A program made the translations under genes and the position numbers. 51,204 bases of DNA. Source: Dehalococcoidia bacterium UBA2160. Lineage in GTDB: Bacteria; Chloroflexota; Dehalococcoidia; Lucifugimonadales; UBA1123. This document shows positions 42,159 through 49,409 of the stretch, piece after piece (positions within the stretch are counted from its first letter, which is position 1; each line of letters opens with the position of its first letter). The DNA is taken from NCBI GenBank assembly GCA_002328865.1, contig DCWO01000146.1, positions 1 to 51,204 of the forward strand. Direction: 5' to 3'. The notes under the pieces were generated by a model that was not told the DNA's origin, did no database searches, and was given only the letters and a program-made list of their open reading frames with translations.

Positions 42159-44204
42159 CTAACCAACAGCGATTGGGACGTGTACCTCGGCTCCAACACC
42201 ACCGGGGGCGGGCGCCAGAGCCGATAATTGAGCGAAAACCTGCTCGTCGTTGAAGCCGAACACATCGACGCTGCGCACTCGGCACGCCGACGTGCACAGG
42301 CCGCAACCTTCGCACATTGCCTCGTTGACCTGCGCGACCATCCGCACCAGGGCGCCCTGCCGATCTCTGATCTCCTTGCGCTCGATGGCGAGGTACGGGC
42401 AGACTTGCTCGCAGTCAAAACAGCCGATGCAAGTCGCCTCGTTCACCTGGGCCACAGTCGGCTCCCGGTCCAAGACGGGCTTGGAAAGCATCTCCAGCGC
42501 CTTGCTCGCGGCGGCGGAGGCTTGGGAGACGGAATCCGGAATGTCCTTGGGCGCTTGGGCAGAGCCCGCCAGGAATACGCCGGCCGTCAAGGTCTCCGCC
42601 GGCCGCAGCTTGGGATGCGCTTCCTGGAGAAATCCGTAGGCGTCAGTGGGTACACGGAGCTGGCGCGCCAGATCGCTGCCGCTTGGAGGGACCACCGCCG
42701 TCGCCAAAACGACCAGATCCGCCATGACTTGGACCGGTTGCCCCGAGAGGGTGTCGACGCCGTAGACGCGGAGCTGTCCGTCCTCCTGCACCACGCGGCT
42801 CACTCGGCCGCGTACGTAAGGGACCTGCTCCTCCTCCATCACACGGTTCACGAACTCCTCGTAGCCTTTGCCCGCGGCACGGATGTCCATGTAGAACACC
42901 GAGGCGGAGCCGTCCGGCACCTTGTGCTTGTAGAGGAGGGCATGTTTGGCGGTGTACATGCAACAGATTCGCGAGCAGTAAGGCAGTCCGTGCTCAGGAT
43001 CGCGGGAGCCGACGCACTGGATGAACACGACGGATTTGGGCTCTTTCCCGTCGGACGGTCGCCGAATCTCGCCCAGAGTCGGGCCTGACGCGGACAGGAG
43101 CCGTTCGAATTCCAGCCCGTTCAAGACGTCGGGATATGTGCCGTAGCCGTACTGTTTCGTGGCGTCGGAACCGACCAACTCGAATCCGCTGGCCACGACT
43201 ACCACCCCGACATCCCTCTCGATGATCTCAGGGCGCTGGTCGAAATCTATGGCGTCCGGTCCGCAAGCCAATGCGCATGCCTCGCATGCCAAGACGCGGT
43301 AGTCGCCGCTTTCGGACTCGAGGTTCGAGTTGATGCAGTTCTCCGCGTCAAGTGTGTAGATGGCGGGGACGGCTTGGGCGAAGGGGATGTGGATCGCCTT
43401 TCGCCACGCCAGGTTCATGTCGAACTCATTGGGCAGTGTGACCGGGCAGACCGGCACACAGTCGTCACAACCGGTGCACAGGTCCTCGATGATGTACCGT
43501 GGCTTCTTCTTGATGCGGATCTTGAAGTTGCCCACGTATCCGCTCACTTCCTCGACCTCGGAGTAGGTGAGCAGCTCGATATTGGGATGGCGCGACACCT
43601 GCACCATCAGGGGTGTCAGGATGCATTGGGAGCAGTCCAGCGTCGGAAACGTCTCGGACAGGCGAGCCATGTTTCCGCCGATGCTCGACTGTTTCTCTAC
43701 AAGGGTGACGGGATAGCCGGCGTTTGCAATGTCCAGGGCGGCCCTGATTCCGGCGACACCGGCCCCGACAACCAATGCCCCCCTCTGGACAGGGACCTCG
43801 ATGGGTTCGAGAGGTTGGTTGCGTTTGACCTTCTCCACCATCGTGGCCACGATGTCGCAGGCTTTGTCCGTGGCAAGGACGCCATTGGAGTGGACCCAGG
43901 AGCACTGCTCTCTGATGTTTGCCATCTCGCAGAGGTAGGGGTTGAGTCCAGCCTCAGCCGAGGCGCCTCGGAACGTGGGTTCGTGCAGGTGGGGAGAACA
44001 TGCCGCGACGACGACTCCGGTGAGCCCTTTCTCTTTGATAGCCTCTTCGACCATCCTCTGGCCGGGAGCCGAACACAGGTAAGGGTAGTCTTCCGAGAGA
44101 ACCACCCCGGGCAGATCGTTCGCAAACTCTTTCACCCGCTCCACGTCCACAGTGCGCCGGATGTTCGCTCCGCAATGACAAACGAATACGCCTAATCGAG
44201 CCAT
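42159..44204 (-). CDS. hdrA: HdrA-like FAD/iron-sulfur electron-transfer subunit
   Basis: This 681-aa protein has a full HdrA layout: GVFVCHCGANI at the N-terminus, the FAD motif LVVGAGVAGIRAALDIA (144-160), the Cys-rich TLDCSQC segment (Cys191, Cys194), a ferredoxin pair around EDLCTGCDDCVPVCP (241-253), and two C-terminal 4Fe-4S sites (Cys592/595/598/602 and Cys631/634/637/641). HdrA is the bifurcating flavin subunit of heterodisulfide reductases. Here it follows korA by 27 bp and precedes the MvhD-like gene. The association with Kor and Flox genes suggests it couples ferredoxin, NAD(H) and the HdrC-HdrB-like acceptor. Whether it truly bifurcates is inference. Confidence 0.92.
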   Translation of the reverse strand: MARLGVFVCHCGANIRRTVDVERVKEFANDLPGVVLSEDYPYLCSAPGQRMVEEAIKEKGLTGVVVAACSPHLHEPTFRGASAEAGLNPYLCEMANIREQCSWVHSNGVLATDKACDIVATMVEKVKRNQPLEPIEVPVQRGALVVGAGVAGIRAALDIANAGYPVTLVEKQSSIGGNMARLSETFPTLDCSQCILTPLMVQVSRHPNIELLTYSEVEEVSGYVGNFKIRIKKKPRYIIEDLCTGCDDCVPVCPVTLPNEFDMNLAWRKAIHIPFAQAVPAIYTLDAENCINSNLESESGDYRVLACEACALACGPDAIDFDQRPEIIERDVGVVVVASGFELVGSDATKQYGYGTYPDVLNGLEFERLLSASGPTLGEIRRPSDGKEPKSVVFIQCVGSRDPEHGLPYCSRICCMYTAKHALLYKHKVPDGSASVFYMDIRAAGKGYEEFVNRVMEEEQVPYVRGRVSRVVQEDGQLRVYGVDTLSGQPVQVMADLVVLATAVVPPSGSDLARQLRVPTDAYGFLQEAHPKLRPAETLTAGVFLAGSAQAPKDIPDSVSQASAAASKALEMLSKPVLDREPTVAQVNEATCIGCFDCEQVCPYLAIERKEIRDRQGALVRMVAQVNEAMCEGCGLCTSACRVRSVDVFGFNDEQVFAQLSALAPAPGGVGAEVHVPIAVG

Positions 44205-44231
44205 TCCATCACCCTCTCCGGATTGGTTGTT

Positions 44232-45425
44232 CTACTCGCCTGACGCCACCAGTTCGGCACGCGTGGGCGCTTTGCCCTCGTGGGCCTTAACGATGGCCTC
44301 CAGGATCTGCTCAGGATCATGTATCTCTCCTCCGGCGTGAGGCACCGACACAACACCGCACGAATCCAGGGAGCATCTTTGGACTTCCAGAACCATCTGG
44401 CCCAGGTTGATCTCCGGAACGACGAAACCTTTGATCCGGTTGGAGAGCTCCCTGATCCTCTCTTCCGGAAACGGCCACACGGTCTTGAGTCGCAGCGAAC
44501 CCACCTTGATGCCACGCTCCCGGGCGAGGGCAATGGCCCGCACGGAGATTCTTGCCGAGATTCCGTAGGAGACAACCACCACGTCGGCCCCATCCACGTC
44601 TTGTTCTTCGTAGTCGTAAATGTCGAACCGGTGCATGCGGATCTTCTCGACCAGGCGCCCCACCAACTGTTGATGGGCTTCGGCCGTGGTTTCGGGATAG
44701 CCGCGCTCATCGTGTGTGAGGCTCTCGCAGAAGACGCGGTAGCCCTCTCCGGCCGAAGCCATGGGGGGGATAAGATCGTCACCGACTTCGAAAGACTTGT
44801 ACTGATCTTTTGGCCCCGTGGGTCGTTTGCGGTCCCAGATCTCTATATCGGCCGCATCTGGGATCTCCAACCTCTCGATGAGGTGCCCCACTTCGGCGTC
44901 GGCCATGATCAGCACCGGCGTCCGATAGCGCTCCGCCAAATTGAACGCCCTGATGGTGATGTCAAAGCACTCTTGCACGGACCATGGGACGACGGCGATT
45001 ATCTCGTAATGGCCGTGGGAGCCCCACCGGGCTTGCATCATGTCGCCCTGCGCCACGAGGGTGGGGAGACCTGTGGATGGGGCGGCTCTCTGCACGTTGC
45101 AGATGACCGTCGGCGTTTCGGTGATGATCCCCAGTCCAAGGTTTTCCGCCATGAGCGAGAATCCCGGCCCTGAAGTGGCCGTCATCGTCTTGTGGCCAGC
45201 CCACGCGGCCCCGAGTATGACCGCCATCGAGCCTAGCTCGTCCTCCATCTGCATGAATGTCCCGCCCACCTGAGGGAGACGGGTTGCCATTCTCTCGGCG
45301 GTCTCCGTGGACGGAGTGATGGGATAGCCTCCGAAGAAGCGGCACCCGGCAGCAATCGCGCCTTCGGCTATGGCGGCGTCGCCCAACATGAAGTGTTTTC
45401 CGGTCAAGGCAGCAGATGAAGTCAT
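44232..45425 (-). CDS. korA: 2-oxoacid:ferredoxin oxidoreductase alpha subunit
   Basis: This 397-aa protein has the alpha-subunit signatures GGYPITPSTE (about residues 32-41), ATSGPGFSLMAENLG and QGDMMQARWGSHGHYEIIAV. The C-terminal VKVGSLRLKTVWPFPE strand belongs to the transketolase C-like domain. Together with KorB, KorC and KorD it decarboxylates a 2-oxoacid to acyl-CoA and reduces ferredoxin; 2-oxoglutarate is the best guess. ATG 45425 has a CGGAGA site 14 bp after korD; an earlier in-frame start would lie inside korD. Confidence 0.9.
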   Translation of the reverse strand: MTSSAALTGKHFMLGDAAIAEGAIAAGCRFFGGYPITPSTETAERMATRLPQVGGTFMQMEDELGSMAVILGAAWAGHKTMTATSGPGFSLMAENLGLGIITETPTVICNVQRAAPSTGLPTLVAQGDMMQARWGSHGHYEIIAVVPWSVQECFDITIRAFNLAERYRTPVLIMADAEVGHLIERLEIPDAADIEIWDRKRPTGPKDQYKSFEVGDDLIPPMASAGEGYRVFCESLTHDERGYPETTAEAHQQLVGRLVEKIRMHRFDIYDYEEQDVDGADVVVVSYGISARISVRAIALARERGIKVGSLRLKTVWPFPEERIRELSNRIKGFVVPEINLGQMVLEVQRCSLDSCGVVSVPHAGGEIHDPEQILEAIVKAHEGKAPTRAELVASGE

Positions 45426-45439
45426 GAGTTCTCCGGATC

Positions 45440-45724
45440 TCAGGCCGGCGCGCCGACCGCTGGTGACGTTTGCGTCGATTTGATGGGTGTCGCAAAGATG
45501 GCGAATTCGGGGCAGATTACGAAGCAGGACTGGCAAGTTATGCAGTCTTCATTGGTGGTTTCGGGGTAATGGTAGCCTTTGACGTTGTACTCGGCGGCCA
45601 TTACCAGCACATCGACCGGGCAATAGTCGATGCACAGTTCGCAGCCCTTGCATCGCTCGATGTCGATGTGGACCTCACCGAGCGTTGGCTGCGGCTCAGG
45701 AAGAATCGGCGACCGCTTCATCAT
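45440..45724 (-). CDS. korD: Ferredoxin-type delta subunit of 2-oxoacid:ferredoxin oxidoreductase
   Basis: This 94-aa protein is a two-cluster ferredoxin with CKGCELCIDYCP and CITCQSCFVICP. It is the first gene of the Kor-Hdr-Flox operon and lies 14 bp before korA. It passes electrons from the TPP site to free ferredoxin or directly to the Hdr part. An ATGATG start allows either codon. Confidence 0.9.
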   Translation of the reverse strand: MMKRSPILPEPQPTLGEVHIDIERCKGCELCIDYCPVDVLVMAAEYNVKGYHYPETTNEDCITCQSCFVICPEFAIFATPIKSTQTSPAVGAPA

Positions 45725-46564
45725 GCTTGTCCGCCCTTCGGGTGCTCTTACTTGAAGTGATGAGTCCGATTGATATGTTGCGGCAGATGATTATTCATGT
45801 GACCCGTGCTTGAACGCGCGGGCCATGGGTTGACCGGAGCGCTATTTGCGCGATTTGTGCGCATCATCGAGTTTGTGCAGTTTGTGACGTCTAGTGTCTT
45901 ATCTTCGCCATAGGGAATGCAAGAGACTCAGTGCCTACAGTGTGAGGATTATGTGAAGATTAGCCTGAAGGAGCATTTTTCAAATTCTCGTCGGACGAAT
46001 CTCTTCGGGGGTTGCCCACGCCGCAACGGAGGCAGTCCAGCTTGAGAGGATGGCCGCGGTTTCGTGGGCGTAGTTGTGGCGCCAACCCAATCGAGGAGCG
46101 CTGGATGGAACATCGTGGCGAGCCGGATGCCAACCGGGCAGCGACAGAGTCCGGACGCCATGGATATCGATCTGCCAGCCTCGTGTTTTTGGAATCGGCG
46201 AGGAGAGCGACGTGTGTACAGGCTCCGCTTGAGCCGCCAGCTCTCTCGGTTCTTCCGGATGCTCTGGACTCAGTGGGCGCAAACCCGAGGCAGCCAGATC
46301 GCCGCCCACGGCCAACGATCTCGGTCCAATCATCCGCCGCGTGCCCATCAAGATTGGACGGCGCCCTTTGCGGTAGATGAGAAATCGGTCGAATCGATCC
46401 GACCGAATCCGGCGTTCCGCCTGGTGCTGGAGAGCGCTACCACCACGGAGGGCCCCGATGATGTGCTCATACGCAGCGACGACACCGGCCAAGGCGGCGG
46501 TGTCGAGCTTGGGACGCCAAATCAGCTTCCGCCCGGAGGGCAAGAGGCTGACGTTCCGCGTTCG
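45725..46564. other. 840-bp stretch between the Kor-Hdr operon and ssrA
   Basis: No supported gene. Three copies of TTTGTG(C/A) occur at 45854, 45872 and 45881, about 130-160 bp upstream of korD, and could be operator-like. Long frames on both strands at 45980-46543 lack ribosome sites and protein-like content. I see no integrase remnant or duplicated tmRNA end. Confidence 0.45.
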
Positions 46565-46915
46565 TGGTGGAGACGGGGGAGGGTCGAACTCCCCGTCCAG
46601 AAGACTCCTCGATCGAGATATACTACAAGCTTAGCCAGTATTTTGTTCTCGCTCCGGCGCGCCCTTACCGGCGTGGGGATGCACTGGAGCCAGCCGATGG
46701 TCTTAGGCCACGCTCATCGGCATCGGCGTGACAGCACTCCGATTTATGTCGCCCATTCGCCCCCCTCGGAGATAGGCGGCGGTGGACGTAACCGCCTTAA
46801 GCGGCTAGTGCTAGCTGGTTATCGCCAGTTAATTGTTTGCCACCTTTTTACGAGGTAGATGGCGCCTCGGCCTGCAATCCCGCAAAGACATCCCCTGTCG
46901 AACCCACGCGTCCCC
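46565..46915 (-). ncRNA. ssrA: tmRNA (transfer-messenger RNA), tag GDNQLALAA
   Basis: The 351-nt RNA rescues stalled ribosomes. The 5' end GGGGACG (46915-46909) pairs with CGTCTCC (46575-46569), followed by ACCA, with the CCA encoded and ending at 46565. A T-arm (GGGAG, loop TTCGACC, CTCCC) precedes the acceptor strand, and the 5' part has the typical GGGTTCGACAGG. A first pseudoknot is visible: CGAGG/CCTCG, and GCCATCT pairing with AGGTGGC. Twelve bases later the resume codon GGC follows TTAACT, giving GDNQLALAA then TAA (46826-46797). Glycine as first tag residue recalls Dehalococcoides. A -10 box TATAAT lies upstream. Confidence 0.93.
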
Positions 46916-46926
46916 ACATCGTTTCC

Positions 46927-46932
46927 ATTATA
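46927..46932 (-). promoter_or_regulatory. -10 box of the ssrA promoter
   Basis: A perfect TATAAT on the minus strand lies 11 bases before the mature tmRNA 5' end. I see no good -35 box at 16-18 bases. The mature 5' end would be made by processing. Confidence 0.5.
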
Positions 46933-47080
46933 GCACCGGTGGCCGAATTTCCGCCTAGGCTGACTGAGGGAGATCAGCACACGGTCCACCGAAGTCGGAA
47001 GCGATCCGAAAACCGGATGTGAGGTCGGTAAAGCCGTTGATCCTGCAACGACTGTAGGCAGCGCCGATCGTTGGCTCTGC

Positions 47081-47109
47081 TTCCGGCTAACCTCGTTTCG
47101 GAATATAAT
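47081..47109 (+). promoter_or_regulatory. Possible promoter of the rhamnonate dehydratase-like gene
   Basis: A perfect TATAAT (47104-47109) lies 17 bases after a weak TTCCGG (47081-47086) and 51 bp before ATG 47161. Confidence 0.4.
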
Positions 47110-47160
47110 CCGCTGCGACACATCCCTGTAATGGCCGGAACGGATCGTGGAGGAATTGCA

Positions 47161-48326
47161 ATGAAGATCAAAGAAATCCGAGCCGCGACGTTGCGACTGC
47201 CCAAGACGATGCCTCCCACCCAGGCGCGCAGACCCGCCTGGACGAACGGCGCCGAAGTGGCCAACCCAGCGTCGAGATACCCTAAATACAGAGTGCTCAG
47301 GAGCGAAGGAGCTCCGCCGTGGGAACAAGTCGGTTGCGTAGTCGTCGCAGACGACGGCACGTGGGGGTTCGGGATGACCGACAACGGCGCGCCGGTCGCG
47401 TCGATTATCAACGACCATCTGGGCCCGGTCTTGGTCGGCGAGAATTGTATGGCGACCGAGAAACTTTGGGACATAATGTTTCGACTCACGGCGCCGTACA
47501 GCTCCGCCGGATTGGCCAGCTACGCGATCAGCGCCGTCGACTTGGCTTTGTGGGATCTTAAAGGAAAGCTGCTCGGGCGACCCGTTTACGAACTGTTGGG
47601 CGGTCCCGCGAGAGACAGGGTGACGTGTTACGCCACCGGAAACGACACCGACTGGAATATGGACTTGGTTTCGAGGCAACCAAGCTCTCCTGCCCATACG
47701 GACCGGCGGACGGCCTCAGGGGACTGGAAGGAAACGAAGAACTCGTGGCCAAGACGCGAGAACTGATCGGCCCGCACGTGGAGTTGATGCTTGATTGCTG
47801 GATGTCGTTGGACCTGGAATTCGCGGTCAGGTTGACCGAGCGGTTGCGCCCGTACAGCCTGAAATGGCTGGAAGACTGCCTTGTGCCTGAAGACTTCCAA
47901 GGATTCGCCGAGATGCGGAAACGAGTTCCATGGCAGACTTTGGCCACCGGCGAGCACTGGTACACGCCGTTGCCGTTCCTTTCCGCCGTTAGCGGCAGGG
48001 TCGTTGACTATCTTCAGCCAGACATCCAATTTGTTGGGGGTCTCACCGCAATGGTAAAGATCTGCCACATCGCCGAGGCGGCCGGCATTGGCGTACTCCC
48101 TCATTGTGGCGTGAACGACGCCTACGGACAGCATACGTGCATCGCAATGCCCAACGTGCCGATGGGCGAATTCTTTGTCAACACGGCACCTGGTATTCCG
48201 CTCAATGAAGGTTACAGATGGACTCCGGGCATGGCTGTGCCCGAGGACGGCTTCCTTGTGCCCAACGACGCTCCCGGATTCGGCATAGAGCTTACCCTAG
48301 ACGACATCGAGCGAGCAGTTTCATGA
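47161..48326 (+). pseudogene. rhmD: L-rhamnonate dehydratase-like (enolase superfamily), one-base frameshift
   Basis: Two overlapping frames encode the two halves of one protein. The first half (from ATG 47161) has IRAATLRLPKTMPPTQARRPAW, SRYPKYR and the SAVDLALWDLKGKLLG block. The second half has LDCWMSLDLEF (metal Asp), KWLEDCL (metal Glu), TGEHW (metal Glu) and VLPHCG (catalytic-position His). The frame changes at about 47667: one extra G in TTGGTTT would give DLGFEATKL and a 388-aa protein of normal family length. All catalytic positions survive, so this is either a recent mutation or a sequencing/assembly error. RhmD-type enzymes dehydrate L-rhamnonate to 2-keto-3-deoxyrhamnonate; close relatives use other sugar acids. 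Confidence 0.85.
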
Positions 48327-48331
48327 ACGGA

Positions 48332-48360
48332 TTGACAGGAACCGGATACGGCGTTAGTAT
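48332..48360 (+). promoter_or_regulatory. Sigma-70-type promoter for the cysH leader
   Basis: A perfect TTGACA (48332-48337), a 17-base spacer and TAGTAT (48355-48360) start just after the rhamnonate dehydratase-like gene. The implied transcript start is near 48367, about 200 nt before cysH. Confidence 0.6.
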
Positions 48361-48430
48361 TACTTTGTGGTTGTGAAACAAGTCATTAGCATTCAGGCGT
48401 GTACGTGTTGTTGTATGCCCTCAAGGGGGG

Positions 48431-48490
48431 ATGCGCTCATTGTGGCGTCGTGCGCGTGCTGAGGCGCCCACGTGTGACACGCTAGTGTGA
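48431..48490 (+). CDS. Putative 19-aa leader peptide upstream of cysH
   Basis: A short frame begins at ATG 48431, directly behind AAGGGGGG. It encodes an Arg-rich peptide beginning MRSLWRR with one Cys five residues from the end (TCDTLV), and stops at TGA 48488-48490. It ends 14 bases before the intrinsic terminator at 48505. Its place between promoter and terminator, upstream of a sulfate-assimilation gene, suggests a role in attenuation. Arg-rich leader peptides before sulfur genes are known in actinobacteria; homology is not shown. Confidence 0.4.
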   Translation: MRSLWRRARAEAPTCDTLV

Positions 48491-48504
48491 AATACGGATT
48501 CGTG

Positions 48505-48538
48505 AACCCCCGATTGCTTGAAGCGTCGGGGGTTTTTT
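48505..48538 (+). terminator. Intrinsic terminator in the cysH leader
   Basis: A 9-bp stem (AACCCCCGA 48505-48513, TCGGGGGTT 48526-48534) with a 12-base loop is followed by a run of six T (48533-48538). It ends 31 bases before cysH and lies downstream of the promoter at 48332, so it may act as an attenuator. It could also simply end the upstream gene. Confidence 0.85.
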
Positions 48539-48569
48539 ATTGCGAAATTTAGACCCAGAGGACGAGTAG

Positions 48570-49331
48570 ATGACCGAACTGTTGACAGCGGCGAAGGTGG
48601 ATGTGGAGAACGCGAGGTCCCAGGCCGAGGGCTGGACCGCACAGCAAGTGATCGAATGGACGGCAAACTCATTCGGAAGCCAGGTGGCGTTGAGCACCAG
48701 CTTCCAGGCCGACGGAATGGTCATTCTCGATATGGCGCAGCGCATGGGCGTCGATCTCAGGGTCGCGACTATCGACACCGGCCGCATGCCGCCCGAGACC
48801 TACAATTTGATCGACGAGATTCGCGAGCGATACGATATCCCAATCGAGACCTATTTGCCGGACCACAACGAGGTCTCCGATTTCTTGACGCAGTTCGGCG
48901 CAAACGCTTTCTACAACAGCGTTTCGCTCAGGCTCTTATGTTGCCAGATCCGCAAGACCCACCCGATGGAAAAACTTCTTGAAGGGTTGGATGCCTGGAT
49001 CGCGGGCGTCCGACGGTCGCACTCCGCTACTCGTCGGGATGTCGGCAAGATCGAGATCGACGATGCGCATGGCGGAATCGTCAAAGTAAATCCTCTGGCC
49101 GACTGGACCGACGAAGAGGTGTGGGCGTACATCAAAGCCAACGACGTGCCTTACAACAAACTGTACGACATGGGCTACACCAGCATCGGATGCGCTCCTT
49201 GCACGCGACCGATCTCTTCCGGAGAGGACGCCCGCGCCGGACGATGGTGGTGGGAGGATGAAAGCGTGCCGAAAGAATGCGGCATTCACATGAGCCAAGG
49301 GTGGGCTGAAGAAGTCAAAGCCACGTCTTAA
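48570..49331 (+). CDS. cysH: Adenylylsulfate reductase, assimilatory, 4Fe-4S type
   Basis: This 253-aa thioredoxin-type reductase has the ALSTSFQADGM nucleotide-binding loop (residues 40-50), DTGRMPPET (69-77), the catalytic ECGIH Cys237 and four further cysteines: Cys124-Cys125 and Cys208-x2-Cys211. The CC and CxxC pairs bind a 4Fe-4S cluster and mark APS (rather than PAPS) reductases. It reduces APS to sulfite and AMP in the cytosol. ATG 48570 follows an AGAGGA site. It is preceded by a terminator and probable leader peptide and followed by the sulfurylase/kinase fusion. Confidence 0.92.
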   Translation: MTELLTAAKVDVENARSQAEGWTAQQVIEWTANSFGSQVALSTSFQADGMVILDMAQRMGVDLRVATIDTGRMPPETYNLIDEIRERYDIPIETYLPDHNEVSDFLTQFGANAFYNSVSLRLLCCQIRKTHPMEKLLEGLDAWIAGVRRSHSATRRDVGKIEIDDAHGGIVKVNPLADWTDEEVWAYIKANDVPYNKLYDMGYTSIGCAPCTRPISSGEDARAGRWWWEDESVPKECGIHMSQGWAEEVKATS

Positions 49332-49409
49332 CCGGCATCAAGGATTGCCTGATAGGTTATCAAAGTTACCGAGGCCAAGGCCCGGAAGAATAGAGAGGAA
49401 ATCGCAAAG

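Noticed and set aside
45980..46543. Minus-strand open frame of 187 codons beside ssrA
   Set aside because: No ribosome site, Arg-rich low-complexity content and no recognisable motif; it looks like GC-driven openness rather than a gene or integrase remnant.
46830..46841. Alternative tmRNA tag starting GCAAACAAT
   Set aside because: That frame stops after three codons; the GGC frame gives a tag ending ALAA at the correct distance from the pseudoknot.
46064..46858. Long plus-strand open frame of 264 codons
   Set aside because: It runs antisense through most of the tmRNA gene and has no ribosome site; the RRGRVELPV-type stretch is the antisense of the tmRNA T-arm.
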